14,334 nt of DNA, from positions 1 to 14,334 of the forward strand of contig DASWTM010000130.1 in the NCBI GenBank assembly GCA_036402115.1, read 5' to 3'. A model generated the notes under the pieces. That model saw nothing but the letters and a program-made list of their open reading frames with translations. It searched no databases and was not told where the DNA came from. The stretch comes from Chryseosolibacter sp036402115 (GTDB lineage: Bacteria > Bacteroidota > Bacteroidia > Cytophagales > Cyclobacteriaceae). The translations under genes and the position numbers were made by a program. Of this stretch, positions 1 to 7,118 are shown one piece after another. Every line of letters starts with the position of its first letter. Position 1 is the stretch's first letter.

Positions 1-251
1 ACATAGAGATAAAGTAACGGCCCCGCGAGGTAAGGCAGATCGTAAGACAGGAAATACGCGAGCTTCGTGTTTTCCATCAGCCATGCTTTCGTAATAAATT
101 TGAAAGTCAACTGCAGACCAACCACGATCAGAAACAACGCGAAATATAGATTGGCAATTTTCTTTTTTTGATTTTTAAGGAACCACAGGCTGAGTAACCA
201 GCCCTGAAGCGCACCGAACAATAGCAGGAAAATATTGATCTGATGGGTCAT
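1..251 (-). CDS. N-terminal part of a membrane-domain AraC-type transcriptional regulator (partial)
   Basis: Seen: a reading frame starts at ATG 251 and stays open to the left edge, giving 83 codons. It begins MTHQINIFLLLFGALQGWLL, followed by a basic KNQKKK stretch, a second hydrophobic helix (about residues 33-52) and a PYLAGPLLYLY segment near the cut. Known: Bacteroidota have many regulators with a multi-helix membrane N-terminus of this style, including a conserved P-x-x-x-GPLLYxY segment, followed by a C-terminal AraC-type DNA-binding domain. That C-terminal half would lie left of the window, so the assignment rests on the N-terminus alone. It follows the HPP gene on the same strand after a 99-nt gap and may be a separate transcript. 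Alternative: another small polytopic membrane protein. Confidence 0.6.
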   Translation of the reverse strand, partial: MTHQINIFLLLFGALQGWLLSLWFLKNQKKKIANLYFALFLIVVGLQLTFKFITKAWLMENTKLAYFLSYDLPYLAGPLLYLY

Positions 252-350
252 AATCTAAGTTTACCGATTTACCCGCAGATTGTTTCATCCTTGTAGATGA
301 GTGGTTAAAATCCGAAATCCGATGGTGAATAAAAGAGAATTATCCACCAA
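252..350. other. Gap between the HPP gene and the regulator gene
   Basis: This 99-nt AT-rich gap separates the HPP stop from the regulator start. I see no hairpin followed by a T-run on the minus strand and no strong Bacteroidota -7 element. An ATG on the minus strand near position 288, preceded by AAGG, opens only a frame of about 40 codons that overlaps the regulator out of frame, so I do not call it a gene. The gap could hold the regulator promoter, but nothing in it proves that. Confidence 0.4.
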
Positions 351-929
351 TTAGCGGTATCTCCTGCGCCACACTTTGAACCAGTGCTTGTTTCGCGGAT
401 AGCTTCGATTGGGCGTCATATTATTAAAGATGAGCGCCACAATTAGCAGAATCATCACGCCAGAAAGAATTGGACTGATCACATACCAGTAGCCCATCGC
501 TTTCACTTTGTCAGAACCGATGATGGCGATCAATGCAGTGGCGCCTCCGGGAGGGTGTAATGTTTTCGTGATCTGCATTACAACTATTGAAACCGATACT
601 GCGATTGCAGCCGCGAGCCACAGTTCTTTAATCAACATGGCAACGGTCACGCCAATGATCGCGCTGAGCACATGACCACCGATGAGGTTTCTTGGCTGAG
701 CGAGTGGGCTATTGATCACACCATAAATCAAAACAGACGTTGCGCCAAAAGATCCGACTAGAAAAAGATTGTCAGAAACGCTAAGGATTTCGCGGTTGAG
801 AAATCCGATCAAACCAATGCCGACAAAGGATCCGATGAACGTCCAGATGTGTTCATGATAATCGATGAGTGTTTCCTTATAGATAACGTATCGCGCCATT
901 CGCATCGTACGTTTGATTTTTTTGGTCAT
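351..929 (-). CDS. HPP family integral membrane protein
   Basis: This 192-residue protein has a basic N-terminus and about four to five hydrophobic helices. It carries the family signature TKTLHPPGGATALIA, with H125-P126-P127, plus the usual GSFGATSVLIYG (59-70) and SPLAQPRNLIGGH (74-86) segments, and ends in a very basic tail (KHWFKVWRRRYR). Length and motifs fit a complete HPP protein. Known: some cyanobacterial and plastid HPP proteins transport nitrite; most bacterial members are uncharacterised. The start lies 38 nt after the MBOAT stop on the same strand, so co-transcription is plausible. The only Shine-Dalgarno-like match, AAGG, sits too close to the ATG to be convincing. Its link to glycan acetylation is unknown, and the substrate cannot be told from sequence. 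Confidence 0.88.
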   Translation of the reverse strand: MTKKIKRTMRMARYVIYKETLIDYHEHIWTFIGSFVGIGLIGFLNREILSVSDNLFLVGSFGATSVLIYGVINSPLAQPRNLIGGHVLSAIIGVTVAMLIKELWLAAAIAVSVSIVVMQITKTLHPPGGATALIAIIGSDKVKAMGYWYVISPILSGVMILLIVALIFNNMTPNRSYPRNKHWFKVWRRRYR

Positions 930-967
930 GCCTTAGATTGGATCGGACGTGAAATTATCAAAACCGC

Positions 968-2446
968 TCAGAACTGAAAATAAATGAATGGCTGAACTCC
1001 TGCTGATTTCGTTTGCATAACTAAAATAATTATGACGATCATCCACGCAGCCTTATAAACAAACGGCAGTGAGGTAAGTTTCTCCTGGAAAGACACTTCC
1101 ACTTCGCGTGGAATGAAGTGCAGCACATATCCGATCATCATCAACATGACCACACCTTTATATCCAGCGATAAACTGGAAAAGGATTTGAATGTTGAATT
1201 GCGTGAAGATCTGCGTCAGCATCTGCCCGACAATCTCCATGGATGAAGCGCGGAAAAAGATCCAGCAGAAGCAAACAAAATGAAAGGTGTACAGGATATT
1301 CCGAATTTTTCGCCATCGTGTTTTCGGCTTCGGCTCAGCACTTCTGAACCTTCGGAAATATTTGTGCACGCTGAGTGACAAACCGTGCAAGGCTCCCCAA
1401 ATAATAAATCGCCACGATGCTCCGTGCCACAATCCACCGAGCAACATTGTTATCATTTGATTTAGGAATGTGCGGACTTCGCCTTTTCGATTTCCACCCA
1501 GCGAAATGTACAGGTAATCTCTCAGCCATGTCGAAAGCGAGATGTGCCAGCGTCTCCAGAACTCTGTGATGTTTTGCGACTGGTAGGGCGAATCGAAGTT
1601 TATTGGAAAGTGGAATCCCAGTAGCAAGGCGATGCCTATCGCCATATCTGAATACCCACTAAAGTCACAGTAGATCTGAAGCGCATATCCGTACACAGCA
1701 AAAAGGTTTTCGAGTCCGGAGTAAAGTGTCGGAGCATCGAACACACGGTCGACAAAATTGGTGCTGATATAATCGGAGATGACGGCTTTCTTGAACAGAC
1801 CGCATCCAATCAAAAAGACAGCGCGGCCGAACATTTCTTTTGTGATGAAGGTTGGCTTATCGATCTGTGGAAGGAAATCGGCCGCCCGCACAATCGGCCC
1901 CGCTACAAGCTGAGGGAAGAACGAAACAAAGAAGGCGTAGTCAATAATGTTCTCGACAGGCTTAATGTTTCCACGGTAGACATCAAGCGTGTAGCTTAAG
2001 GATTGAAATGTAAAGAACGAAACACCTACAGGAAGGAAGATATCAAACGGTTCAAACTCGCGGCCATATAGCCAGTAAAAGCTATCGAAGAGAAAATTTG
2101 TGTACTTAAAATAGGCCAGCAGCCCGAGATTGACCACCAACGTCAACGCGATGAATAGTTTCTTGAGCGATTTTTCGCGGGCATAGTAAATCAATTGCGC
2201 CAGCGTGAAATCAATTATCGCGGCAAGGATCAGCAAGACGAAATATTGTCCGCTGGATTTGTAATAAAAGTACCACGAGAAGAGAATGACAAAAATAAGC
2301 TTCGGCTTTTGTGTCGGGCTTAGCGCGATGTAGAGCCAGAGAAATCCTGTAAAGAGAAAAAGAAATAATCCACTGTTGAAGAGCAGCGGCTCATCAGGAT
2401 TGTATTTCAACAACTCGGCAATCTTATGGATGTCGAACGGGAACAT
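968..2446 (-). CDS. MBOAT family O-acyltransferase (AlgI/PatA/DltB type)
   Basis: This 492-residue polytopic protein of the membrane-bound O-acyltransferase superfamily likely passes acetyl groups from cytoplasmic acetyl-CoA across the inner membrane for O-acetylation of an envelope glycan. Visible family landmarks in order: LPVGVSFFTFQSLSYTLDVYRG-type segment (138-159), AGPIVR (182-187), YCDFSGYSDMAIG (259-271), FWRRWHISLSTWLRDYLYI (296-314, H301) and GGLWHGASW (337-345). H341 matches the conserved catalytic His of AlgI-type enzymes. About ten or more hydrophobic segments are present. The length is normal for AlgI and PatA. The start at 2446 overlaps the end of the SGNH gene by 23 nt and is supported by an AAAGGAT site about 10 nt upstream. 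The acetyl acceptor is presumably passed on by the SGNH partners. Peptidoglycan or exopolysaccharide are both possible final substrates. Confidence 0.93.
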   Translation of the reverse strand: MFPFDIHKIAELLKYNPDEPLLFNSGLFLFLFTGFLWLYIALSPTQKPKLIFVILFSWYFYYKSSGQYFVLLILAAIIDFTLAQLIYYAREKSLKKLFIALTLVVNLGLLAYFKYTNFLFDSFYWLYGREFEPFDIFLPVGVSFFTFQSLSYTLDVYRGNIKPVENIIDYAFFVSFFPQLVAGPIVRAADFLPQIDKPTFITKEMFGRAVFLIGCGLFKKAVISDYISTNFVDRVFDAPTLYSGLENLFAVYGYALQIYCDFSGYSDMAIGIALLLGFHFPINFDSPYQSQNITEFWRRWHISLSTWLRDYLYISLGGNRKGEVRTFLNQMITMLLGGLWHGASWRFIIWGALHGLSLSVHKYFRRFRSAEPKPKTRWRKIRNILYTFHFVCFCWIFFRASSMEIVGQMLTQIFTQFNIQILFQFIAGYKGVVMLMMIGYVLHFIPREVEVSFQEKLTSLPFVYKAAWMIVIIILVMQTKSAGVQPFIYFQF

Positions 2447-3671
2447 AGTCGTTGTATCCTTTTATGATTGCGTGAAACAATAGATTTCCCTGATAGTCGT
2501 AGCCGTCTTTAGTGAAGTGAACACCATCTGACCGTAATAACTGCGCTTCTTTCCACTTTAATGCTGCGTCATCGCCACCTACGGCCTGGTACATATCATA
2601 GAATGCGTAGCCGTTTTCTACTGCGAATTGAAGCAATGCCTCGCGCACTTTCAAGACACCAGGATTTTTTCTCGTTCGTTTGATAAAACAATCCGGTGGA
2701 GTAACGATGATAAATTTCGCAAGCGGATTATTAGCTTTCAATGATGAGACGAGATCTTCGATGTGCGTCAAAAGCCGCTTGTCTACGTACGGGTGATCAA
2801 GGGCCTCATTAGTTCCCAATGAGATAATGAACAATGCGGGATCGAGCTTGTGCGTCTGTTCCGCAAAATATTTAGCGACCTTATAGTGGACATACTTTGC
2901 TCCATTTACACCGATGACGTGATAGAGAATTCCCGGCTTCCCGTTTTCCAATGAAACACCAAAGATTGTTGTGTGATTCTGAACTGAGTCTGTTTTCCAT
3001 GATTCAATGACCACGCTGGTCTGTAATGAAGGAAGTTCGAAGGCAGTGAAGTTGCGTGTTGAGTCATTTATCGGTTTTGCATCGATCAGCTTTACTTCAC
3101 TGTTTTTGAGTCGGAGTGAAAAACTACTTGCGTTTTTCTGATGGAATACTCTCACACGGTTGAATGCGTAATCCTGTGTTGCATCGTTCATGTATACGTA
3201 CAGCTTACTTTCCGGAACGCCAGAGCGAATCGTAATACCTCCGATACCAATTGGCAAGAGCTGGTCTGGATAAACACATCGTTTCGACTCCCAGCTCACG
3301 TTTGATGAAGTCTGAATATTAAAAGGCTCATTGGTTCCTGCCACGCGGCCCGGTACAATGAGTCCTCTTCCTGCATTTCCAAAATTGTTCTGGAAGTTAT
3401 TTCGCACCGCTTTGGTGAGAAAGTCAGCTTGTATGTGCGAATCGCCAAGGTGAATGATGCTTATCTTTTTATCTCCGCCTTTCTTCAACTGATACAGTTG
3501 TTCATAAAATTCATCCAGATGCTGCTTGTTCTGAATAACGTTGAGCGAATCGATAGCCAAACCAAACGATTTATAGTCGAAGGCAATGGTATCCTGTGCA
3601 ACGGCAAGTGTATGCGCAGCGAACCATGCAACGATGGTTAGAATCCACCTATTTCTTTCTGCGCTTATCAT
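2424..3671 (-). CDS. Secreted SGNH (GDSL-like) hydrolase/O-acetyltransferase, PatB/Ape1-like
   Basis: From ATG 3671 this gives 415 residues with a clear signal peptide (hydrophobic ILTIVAWFAAHTLAVA, then Q-D-T). An in-frame ATG at 3728 exists, but it adds a polar, cysteine-rich 19-residue extension ahead of the signal peptide and lengthens the overlap, so I prefer 3671. SGNH blocks: GDSHIQADF (block I, Ser78), a glycine block near GVNG (254-257), SLGTNEA (block III, Gly286/Asn288) and SDGVHF (block V, Asp382/His385). All four catalytic positions are present. About 175 residues of beta-rich sequence separate blocks I and II, suggesting an inserted carbohydrate-binding module as in Ape1/PatB-type proteins. 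It is predicted to act in the periplasm on an O-acetylated glycan, as transferase or esterase; sequence alone does not decide. It overlaps both neighbours by 23 nt. Confidence 0.88.
   Translation of the reverse strand: MISAERNRWILTIVAWFAAHTLAVAQDTIAFDYKSFGLAIDSLNVIQNKQHLDEFYEQLYQLKKGGDKKISIIHLGDSHIQADFLTKAVRNNFQNNFGNAGRGLIVPGRVAGTNEPFNIQTSSNVSWESKRCVYPDQLLPIGIGGITIRSGVPESKLYVYMNDATQDYAFNRVRVFHQKNASSFSLRLKNSEVKLIDAKPINDSTRNFTAFELPSLQTSVVIESWKTDSVQNHTTIFGVSLENGKPGILYHVIGVNGAKYVHYKVAKYFAEQTHKLDPALFIISLGTNEALDHPYVDKRLLTHIEDLVSSLKANNPLAKFIIVTPPDCFIKRTRKNPGVLKVREALLQFAVENGYAFYDMYQAVGGDDAALKWKEAQLLRSDGVHFTKDGYDYQGNLLFHAIIKGYNDYVPVRHP
2456..2462 (-). promoter_or_regulatory. Ribosome binding site of the MBOAT gene
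   Basis: On the minus strand AAAGGAT lies about 10 nt upstream of ATG 2446, inside the 3' end of the SGNH gene. It is one of the few Shine-Dalgarno-like matches in the window and supports both the 2446 start and a genuine overlap with the preceding gene. Confidence 0.5.
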
Positions 3672-5019
3672 ATTTCGCTTTTTCGAACAACAAACTCTTA
3701 GCGAGTGATCCCGCCAATTTTTTTCCACCTTTGAATGTCAGGTGAGTATAGTCGCGTGCCCCGAGCGGAGGATCCGACTCTGTGAATTTAACCATACTGT
3801 TTTCACCTCCCATTGCTTCGTACATGTCCCAGAATGCAATACCGGTTCGTTGCGCGATCAGACGCTGTGCATCACGCATCGCTGGAATGGAACGCATGGT
3901 TCTGAACTCACCCGTTGCGTTAGAGCTGCGATCACTCACACTCAGCAATAGAAAACTTGCCTGTGGATAACTCTTCTTCATGGATTTAATCACGTCTACC
4001 ATTTTTTCTGCGTAAGCCCGATAGTCGAATCCATCTTCCGTGACCATATTCAAACCAAACTGAAGGATAACCAATCGATACTCGCGAAATTTATTGAAGT
4101 CGCGGTACGTGCGAGACGCTACGGCCGACAGGTTCATTCCTGAATTCCCACGGATTGAAAAGTTATCGACATAGATACCGGTATTGCTTTCGAAACTCGC
4201 GCCATAAATGAACAGGCTATCATAAGGATCGAATTCAAACTCAACAAGCTTTGCGTTCTTGGTTTTATATTTCCATTCCTCCAGCTTACCAGAAGCTTCC
4301 AACACATCTGACCATTCGAGGGTATCGAACGTATAGTGGATGATGGCGTCTTTGTAAGCCTTGTAATACAATCTAACGGTATGGAACTCACGAAGGAAGC
4401 GCTGCTTTGATGGCTTGTATTGAACCCAGTTTCCCTCCAGTGGAACATAGCAGAAACCGGAAGGACCCACTTTGATCATCGAGTCGCGTTTATTCATCAT
4501 CGACTTCGTTTTCCAATTTCGAAATTTGTGCTTGATGGTATTTCGAAATCCTGCAACCTCGGAAGTAATGGGAACGAAACCTACGCCTCTTCCACCGAAC
4601 ACTGATTGGAGCGTGTCACGGAAACTTCCGCAGAACACATCGCCTTCGATAAACGAATCGCCATAGAACGCAACACGGACGGGGTTTTTGTTTTTCTCGG
4701 AACGAGCCAGCGCGCGTAGGAAGCTTCGAAGTGCTGTGCTGTCCGAACTATAATCCTCAATGCATGAAACTCCGGGAGGACATTTCTCAATGGCATGCGC
4801 CACTACAGAATCCAATTTTGCGCGTTCCTCCGGTTTCGCGATGCTGTCAAGGGGAGAAGCGGCTGTTAACGAATCGGAGTCAACACGAATCGCTGCAACG
4901 GGGTCAAGCTTGCGAAAGCTAAAGGAACCAATCGAACAACTCTTAAATTGCGAGAGAACAAGCAGCACACCGATGATGGTGAGACAGAGCAGGAAAGAAT
5001 AATGCAGCTGGTTCTTCAT
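3649..5019 (-). CDS. Membrane-anchored SGNH (GDSL-like) hydrolase/O-acetyltransferase, PatB/Ape1-like
   Basis: This 456-residue protein has an N-terminal signal anchor (FLLCLTIIGVLLVLSQF, about 9-25). The nearby Cys is preceded by F-K-S, a poor lipobox, so a lipoprotein is unlikely. A low-complexity linker to about residue 100 precedes the catalytic domain: FYGDSFIEGD (block I, Ser122), SIRGNSG (block II, about 288-294), QFGLN (block III, Asn324) and ARDYTHLTF (block V, Asp423/His426). The 170 residues between blocks I and II are beta-rich and probably a CBM35-like insertion. WDMYEAMGGENSMVKF near the C-terminus parallels YDMYQAVGGDDAALKW in the next gene, so the two are paralogues of one architecture. 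It probably works with the MBOAT protein at the periplasmic face. Which of the pair transfers and which removes acetyl cannot be told here. Confidence 0.88.
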   Translation of the reverse strand: MKNQLHYSFLLCLTIIGVLLVLSQFKSCSIGSFSFRKLDPVAAIRVDSDSLTAASPLDSIAKPEERAKLDSVVAHAIEKCPPGVSCIEDYSSDSTALRSFLRALARSEKNKNPVRVAFYGDSFIEGDVFCGSFRDTLQSVFGGRGVGFVPITSEVAGFRNTIKHKFRNWKTKSMMNKRDSMIKVGPSGFCYVPLEGNWVQYKPSKQRFLREFHTVRLYYKAYKDAIIHYTFDTLEWSDVLEASGKLEEWKYKTKNAKLVEFEFDPYDSLFIYGASFESNTGIYVDNFSIRGNSGMNLSAVASRTYRDFNKFREYRLVILQFGLNMVTEDGFDYRAYAEKMVDVIKSMKKSYPQASFLLLSVSDRSSNATGEFRTMRSIPAMRDAQRLIAQRTGIAFWDMYEAMGGENSMVKFTESDPPLGARDYTHLTFKGGKKLAGSLAKSLLFEKAKYDKRRKK

Positions 5020-5027
5020 TCAACCGG

Positions 5028-5035
5028 CAAAAATA
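5028..5035 (-). promoter_or_regulatory. Possible Bacteroidota -7 element upstream of the SGNH-MBOAT genes
   Basis: On the minus strand TATTTTTG fits the Bacteroidota -7 consensus TAnnTTTG exactly. It ends 8 nt before the ATG at 5019, so a transcript would have an almost absent leader. No TTG at the expected -33 distance is visible. Because TAnnTTTG matches arise by chance in AT-rich gaps, this is only weak evidence that the O-acetylation genes have their own promoter apart from acs. Confidence 0.22.
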
Positions 5036-5102
5036 ATTAATTCTTTCCGCTATTCGGTTTCGCCTGACGAGACTAAAAACGGATAGTAGTCAAATTAGAA
5101 GA

Positions 5103-6995
5103 TTACAGCGCTCCGTTTTTGATTTCGTCTACTACGGCCGGATCAAGAAGCGTTGATGTATCACCAAGGTTTGTTGTATCCCCTTCGGCAACCTTTCTCA
5201 AAATTCTTCTCATGATCTTGCCGGAACGCGTTTTCGGCAGGCCGCTTACAAATTGAATTTTGTCCGGCTTCGCGATCGGTCCAATGATTTTTGAAACCTT
5301 CTCGCGGATTTCAGCACGCAGCTTTTCCTCCTCGGTCGGCTTGTCGTAGCATATTACAAACGCGTAGATGCCCTGTCCTTTGATATCGTGCGGGAAACCG
5401 ACAACAGCAGTTTCACATACAGCGCTGTGTTCATCCACAGCGCTTTCAATTTCTGCAGTTCCAAGATTGTGACCGGAGACGATGATAATGTCATCCACGC
5501 GCCCTGTAATACGATAGTATCCATCCGCATCGCGTTTACATCCATCGCCTGTAAAATATTTTCCGGGGAAACTTGAGAAGTACGTTTCCCTGAAACGATT
5601 GTGGTCACCATAAATTGTTCGCGCCATCGAGGGCCATGGAAATTTAATGGTCAGTCGTCCTTCAACGTTGTTGCCTTCAATTTCAAGTCCGCTTTCGTTC
5701 ATCACTGCGACTTGAACGCCAGGTAGTGGTAACGTTGCGTGTGCGGGTTTTAATTTTGTAACATGCGCGATCGGGGAAATCATGAAACCACCCGTCTCAG
5801 TCTGCCACCAGGTGTCAACGATCGGGCATTTCCCTTTGCCAATATTTTTATCGTACCATTCCCACGCTTCTTCATTGATCGGCTCACCAACACTTCCCAA
5901 TATGCGTAATGAAGAAAGATCGTGACGCTGAACAAAACTAAGCGGAGCTTTTTCCAGTGAACGAATTGCCGTAGGTGCAGTATAAAAAATATTCACCTTG
6001 TGTCGTTCAACAGCTTGCCAGAATCTACCCCAGTCTGGCCATGATGGAACGCCCTCGAACATTACGGACGTTGCCCCTGTAGAAAGTGGCCCGTACAATA
6101 TATAAGAGTGGCCGGTAATCCAGCCAATGTCAGCGGTGCACCAATATACCTGACCTTCGGTATACTGGAATACAGTCCGAAAAGTATAATTTACATACAC
6201 CATATATCCTCCGCACGTGTGGACCATTCCTTTTGGCTTCCCGGTGGAACCGGAGGTGTATAATATAAAGAGCAGGTCTTCAGCATCCATTTCTTCGGCA
6301 ACACACTTGTCACTCATGCCTTTGACGGCATCGCTCCACCAAACGTCACGGCCTGACTTCATGTTAATATTCGTTTGCGTGTGCTTATAAACAATCGTTC
6401 TTTCAACACCCGGGCATTGTTCAAGCGCTTCATCAATTATGCCTTTGAGGTTTATTGTTTTATCACCGCGGAATCCACCGTCAGAAGTAACAACGATTTT
6501 GCAACCGGCATCCGTAATGCGATCGACAAGTGATTTAGCGGAGAAGCCTGCGAAGACAACAGAATGAACGGCACCGATGCGCGCGCAAGCCAGGATGGTG
6601 TACGCAAGGGCCGGAACCATCGGAAGGTAAATACAAACGCGATCGCCTTTCTTCACACCATTTGCTTTAAGCATGTTTGCAGTGCGGCATACTTCGTCAT
6701 GCAATTGCTGATAGGTGATGTGCTGAGCCGCATCCGCTGGATTGTTGGGTTCCCAAATGATAGCGGTTTGATTCGCTCGTTTAGGCAGATGTCGGTCAAT
6801 ACAATTTTCAGTGATGTTCAATTTGCCTCCGATAAACCATTTCACTTCCGGTTTATTGAAGTCCCATTCGAGCACTTTGTTCCACTTCTTACGCCAGACA
6901 AATTCGCCCGCGACCTCTTCCCAGAATAATTCCGGTTGTTTCACACTTTTCTCATATGCTTCCTGATACTGCTGGAAAGATCGGATGGTCGTCAT
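5103..6995 (-). CDS. acs: Acetyl-CoA synthetase (AMP-forming)
   Basis: This 630-residue cytoplasmic enzyme activates acetate with ATP and CoA to give acetyl-CoA, AMP and pyrophosphate through an acetyl-adenylate. Motifs in order: P-loop YTSGSTGKPKG (246-256), VDTWWQTETGG (393-403) whose Trp pair is typical of acetate-specific members, YFTGDG (480-485), hinge RVDDIIIVSGHNLGTAEIESA (from 499, hinge Asp about 501) and LPKTRSGKIMRR (586-597), where Lys593 is the catalytic lysine that acetyltransferases modify in Salmonella Acs (K609). The length is slightly below the usual 650, with intact ends. Unusual: Asn510 stands where Salmonella Acs has Arg526. It is transcribed divergently from the glycan operon and ends 83 nt before the first SGNH gene, so it could feed acetyl-CoA to the acetylation cassette. 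A general acetate-scavenging role is equally likely. Confidence 0.97.
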   Translation of the reverse strand: MTTIRSFQQYQEAYEKSVKQPELFWEEVAGEFVWRKKWNKVLEWDFNKPEVKWFIGGKLNITENCIDRHLPKRANQTAIIWEPNNPADAAQHITYQQLHDEVCRTANMLKANGVKKGDRVCIYLPMVPALAYTILACARIGAVHSVVFAGFSAKSLVDRITDAGCKIVVTSDGGFRGDKTINLKGIIDEALEQCPGVERTIVYKHTQTNINMKSGRDVWWSDAVKGMSDKCVAEEMDAEDLLFILYTSGSTGKPKGMVHTCGGYMVYVNYTFRTVFQYTEGQVYWCTADIGWITGHSYILYGPLSTGATSVMFEGVPSWPDWGRFWQAVERHKVNIFYTAPTAIRSLEKAPLSFVQRHDLSSLRILGSVGEPINEEAWEWYDKNIGKGKCPIVDTWWQTETGGFMISPIAHVTKLKPAHATLPLPGVQVAVMNESGLEIEGNNVEGRLTIKFPWPSMARTIYGDHNRFRETYFSSFPGKYFTGDGCKRDADGYYRITGRVDDIIIVSGHNLGTAEIESAVDEHSAVCETAVVGFPHDIKGQGIYAFVICYDKPTEEEKLRAEIREKVSKIIGPIAKPDKIQFVSGLPKTRSGKIMRRILRKVAEGDTTNLGDTSTLLDPAVVDEIKNGAL

Positions 6996-7118
6996 TTCGG
7001 TTGTCTCGGTTTATGTTACTTACACGCGTGTTAAAATTCTATTCTTTTTCCAGAAAATCAAACAAAAATTGAAGTGTGTTGAAGACACATTACAGAATTA
7101 TTATCAATAACTTGATGT
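6996..7118. promoter_or_regulatory. Divergent control region between acs and the glycan operon
   Basis: This 123-nt AT-rich gap lies between two divergent start codons, so promoters for both directions most likely sit here. It holds a perfect 10-bp palindrome ACACGCGTGT (7022-7031), 27-36 nt upstream of the acs ATG, and a spaced repeat TGTGT-N5-ACACA (7075-7089), about 30 nt upstream of the glycosyltransferase start. Both are built from ACA/TGT half-sites and could be operators. No full TTG-N19-TAnnTTTG promoter is visible on either strand: a TTG at 7069-7071 is followed 19 nt later by TACAGAAT, a poor match. Confidence 0.45.

Noticed and set aside
168..288. Short minus-strand frame starting near 288 with AAGG just before the ATG
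   Set aside because: It has only about 40 codons, mostly overlaps the regulator start in another frame, and shows no recognisable motif.
3672..3728. Upstream ATG extension of the second SGNH gene
   Set aside because: The added residues are polar and Cys-rich, precede a good signal peptide, and lie entirely within the other SGNH gene.
3429..5002. Several plus-strand open frames of 60-80 codons opposite the SGNH genes
   Set aside because: They are antisense to clear protein genes with intact motifs, have no ribosome site or family signature, and are explained as shadows.
5050..5086. Imperfect inverted repeat (about 9 pairs with one mismatch and one bulge) after acs
   Set aside because: It has a long loop and is not followed by a T-run on the minus strand, so I do not call it a terminator.
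6564..6929. 121-codon plus-strand open frame opposite acs
   Set aside because: It is antisense to the strongly conserved acs N-terminal half, and its translated residues show no domain-like pattern.
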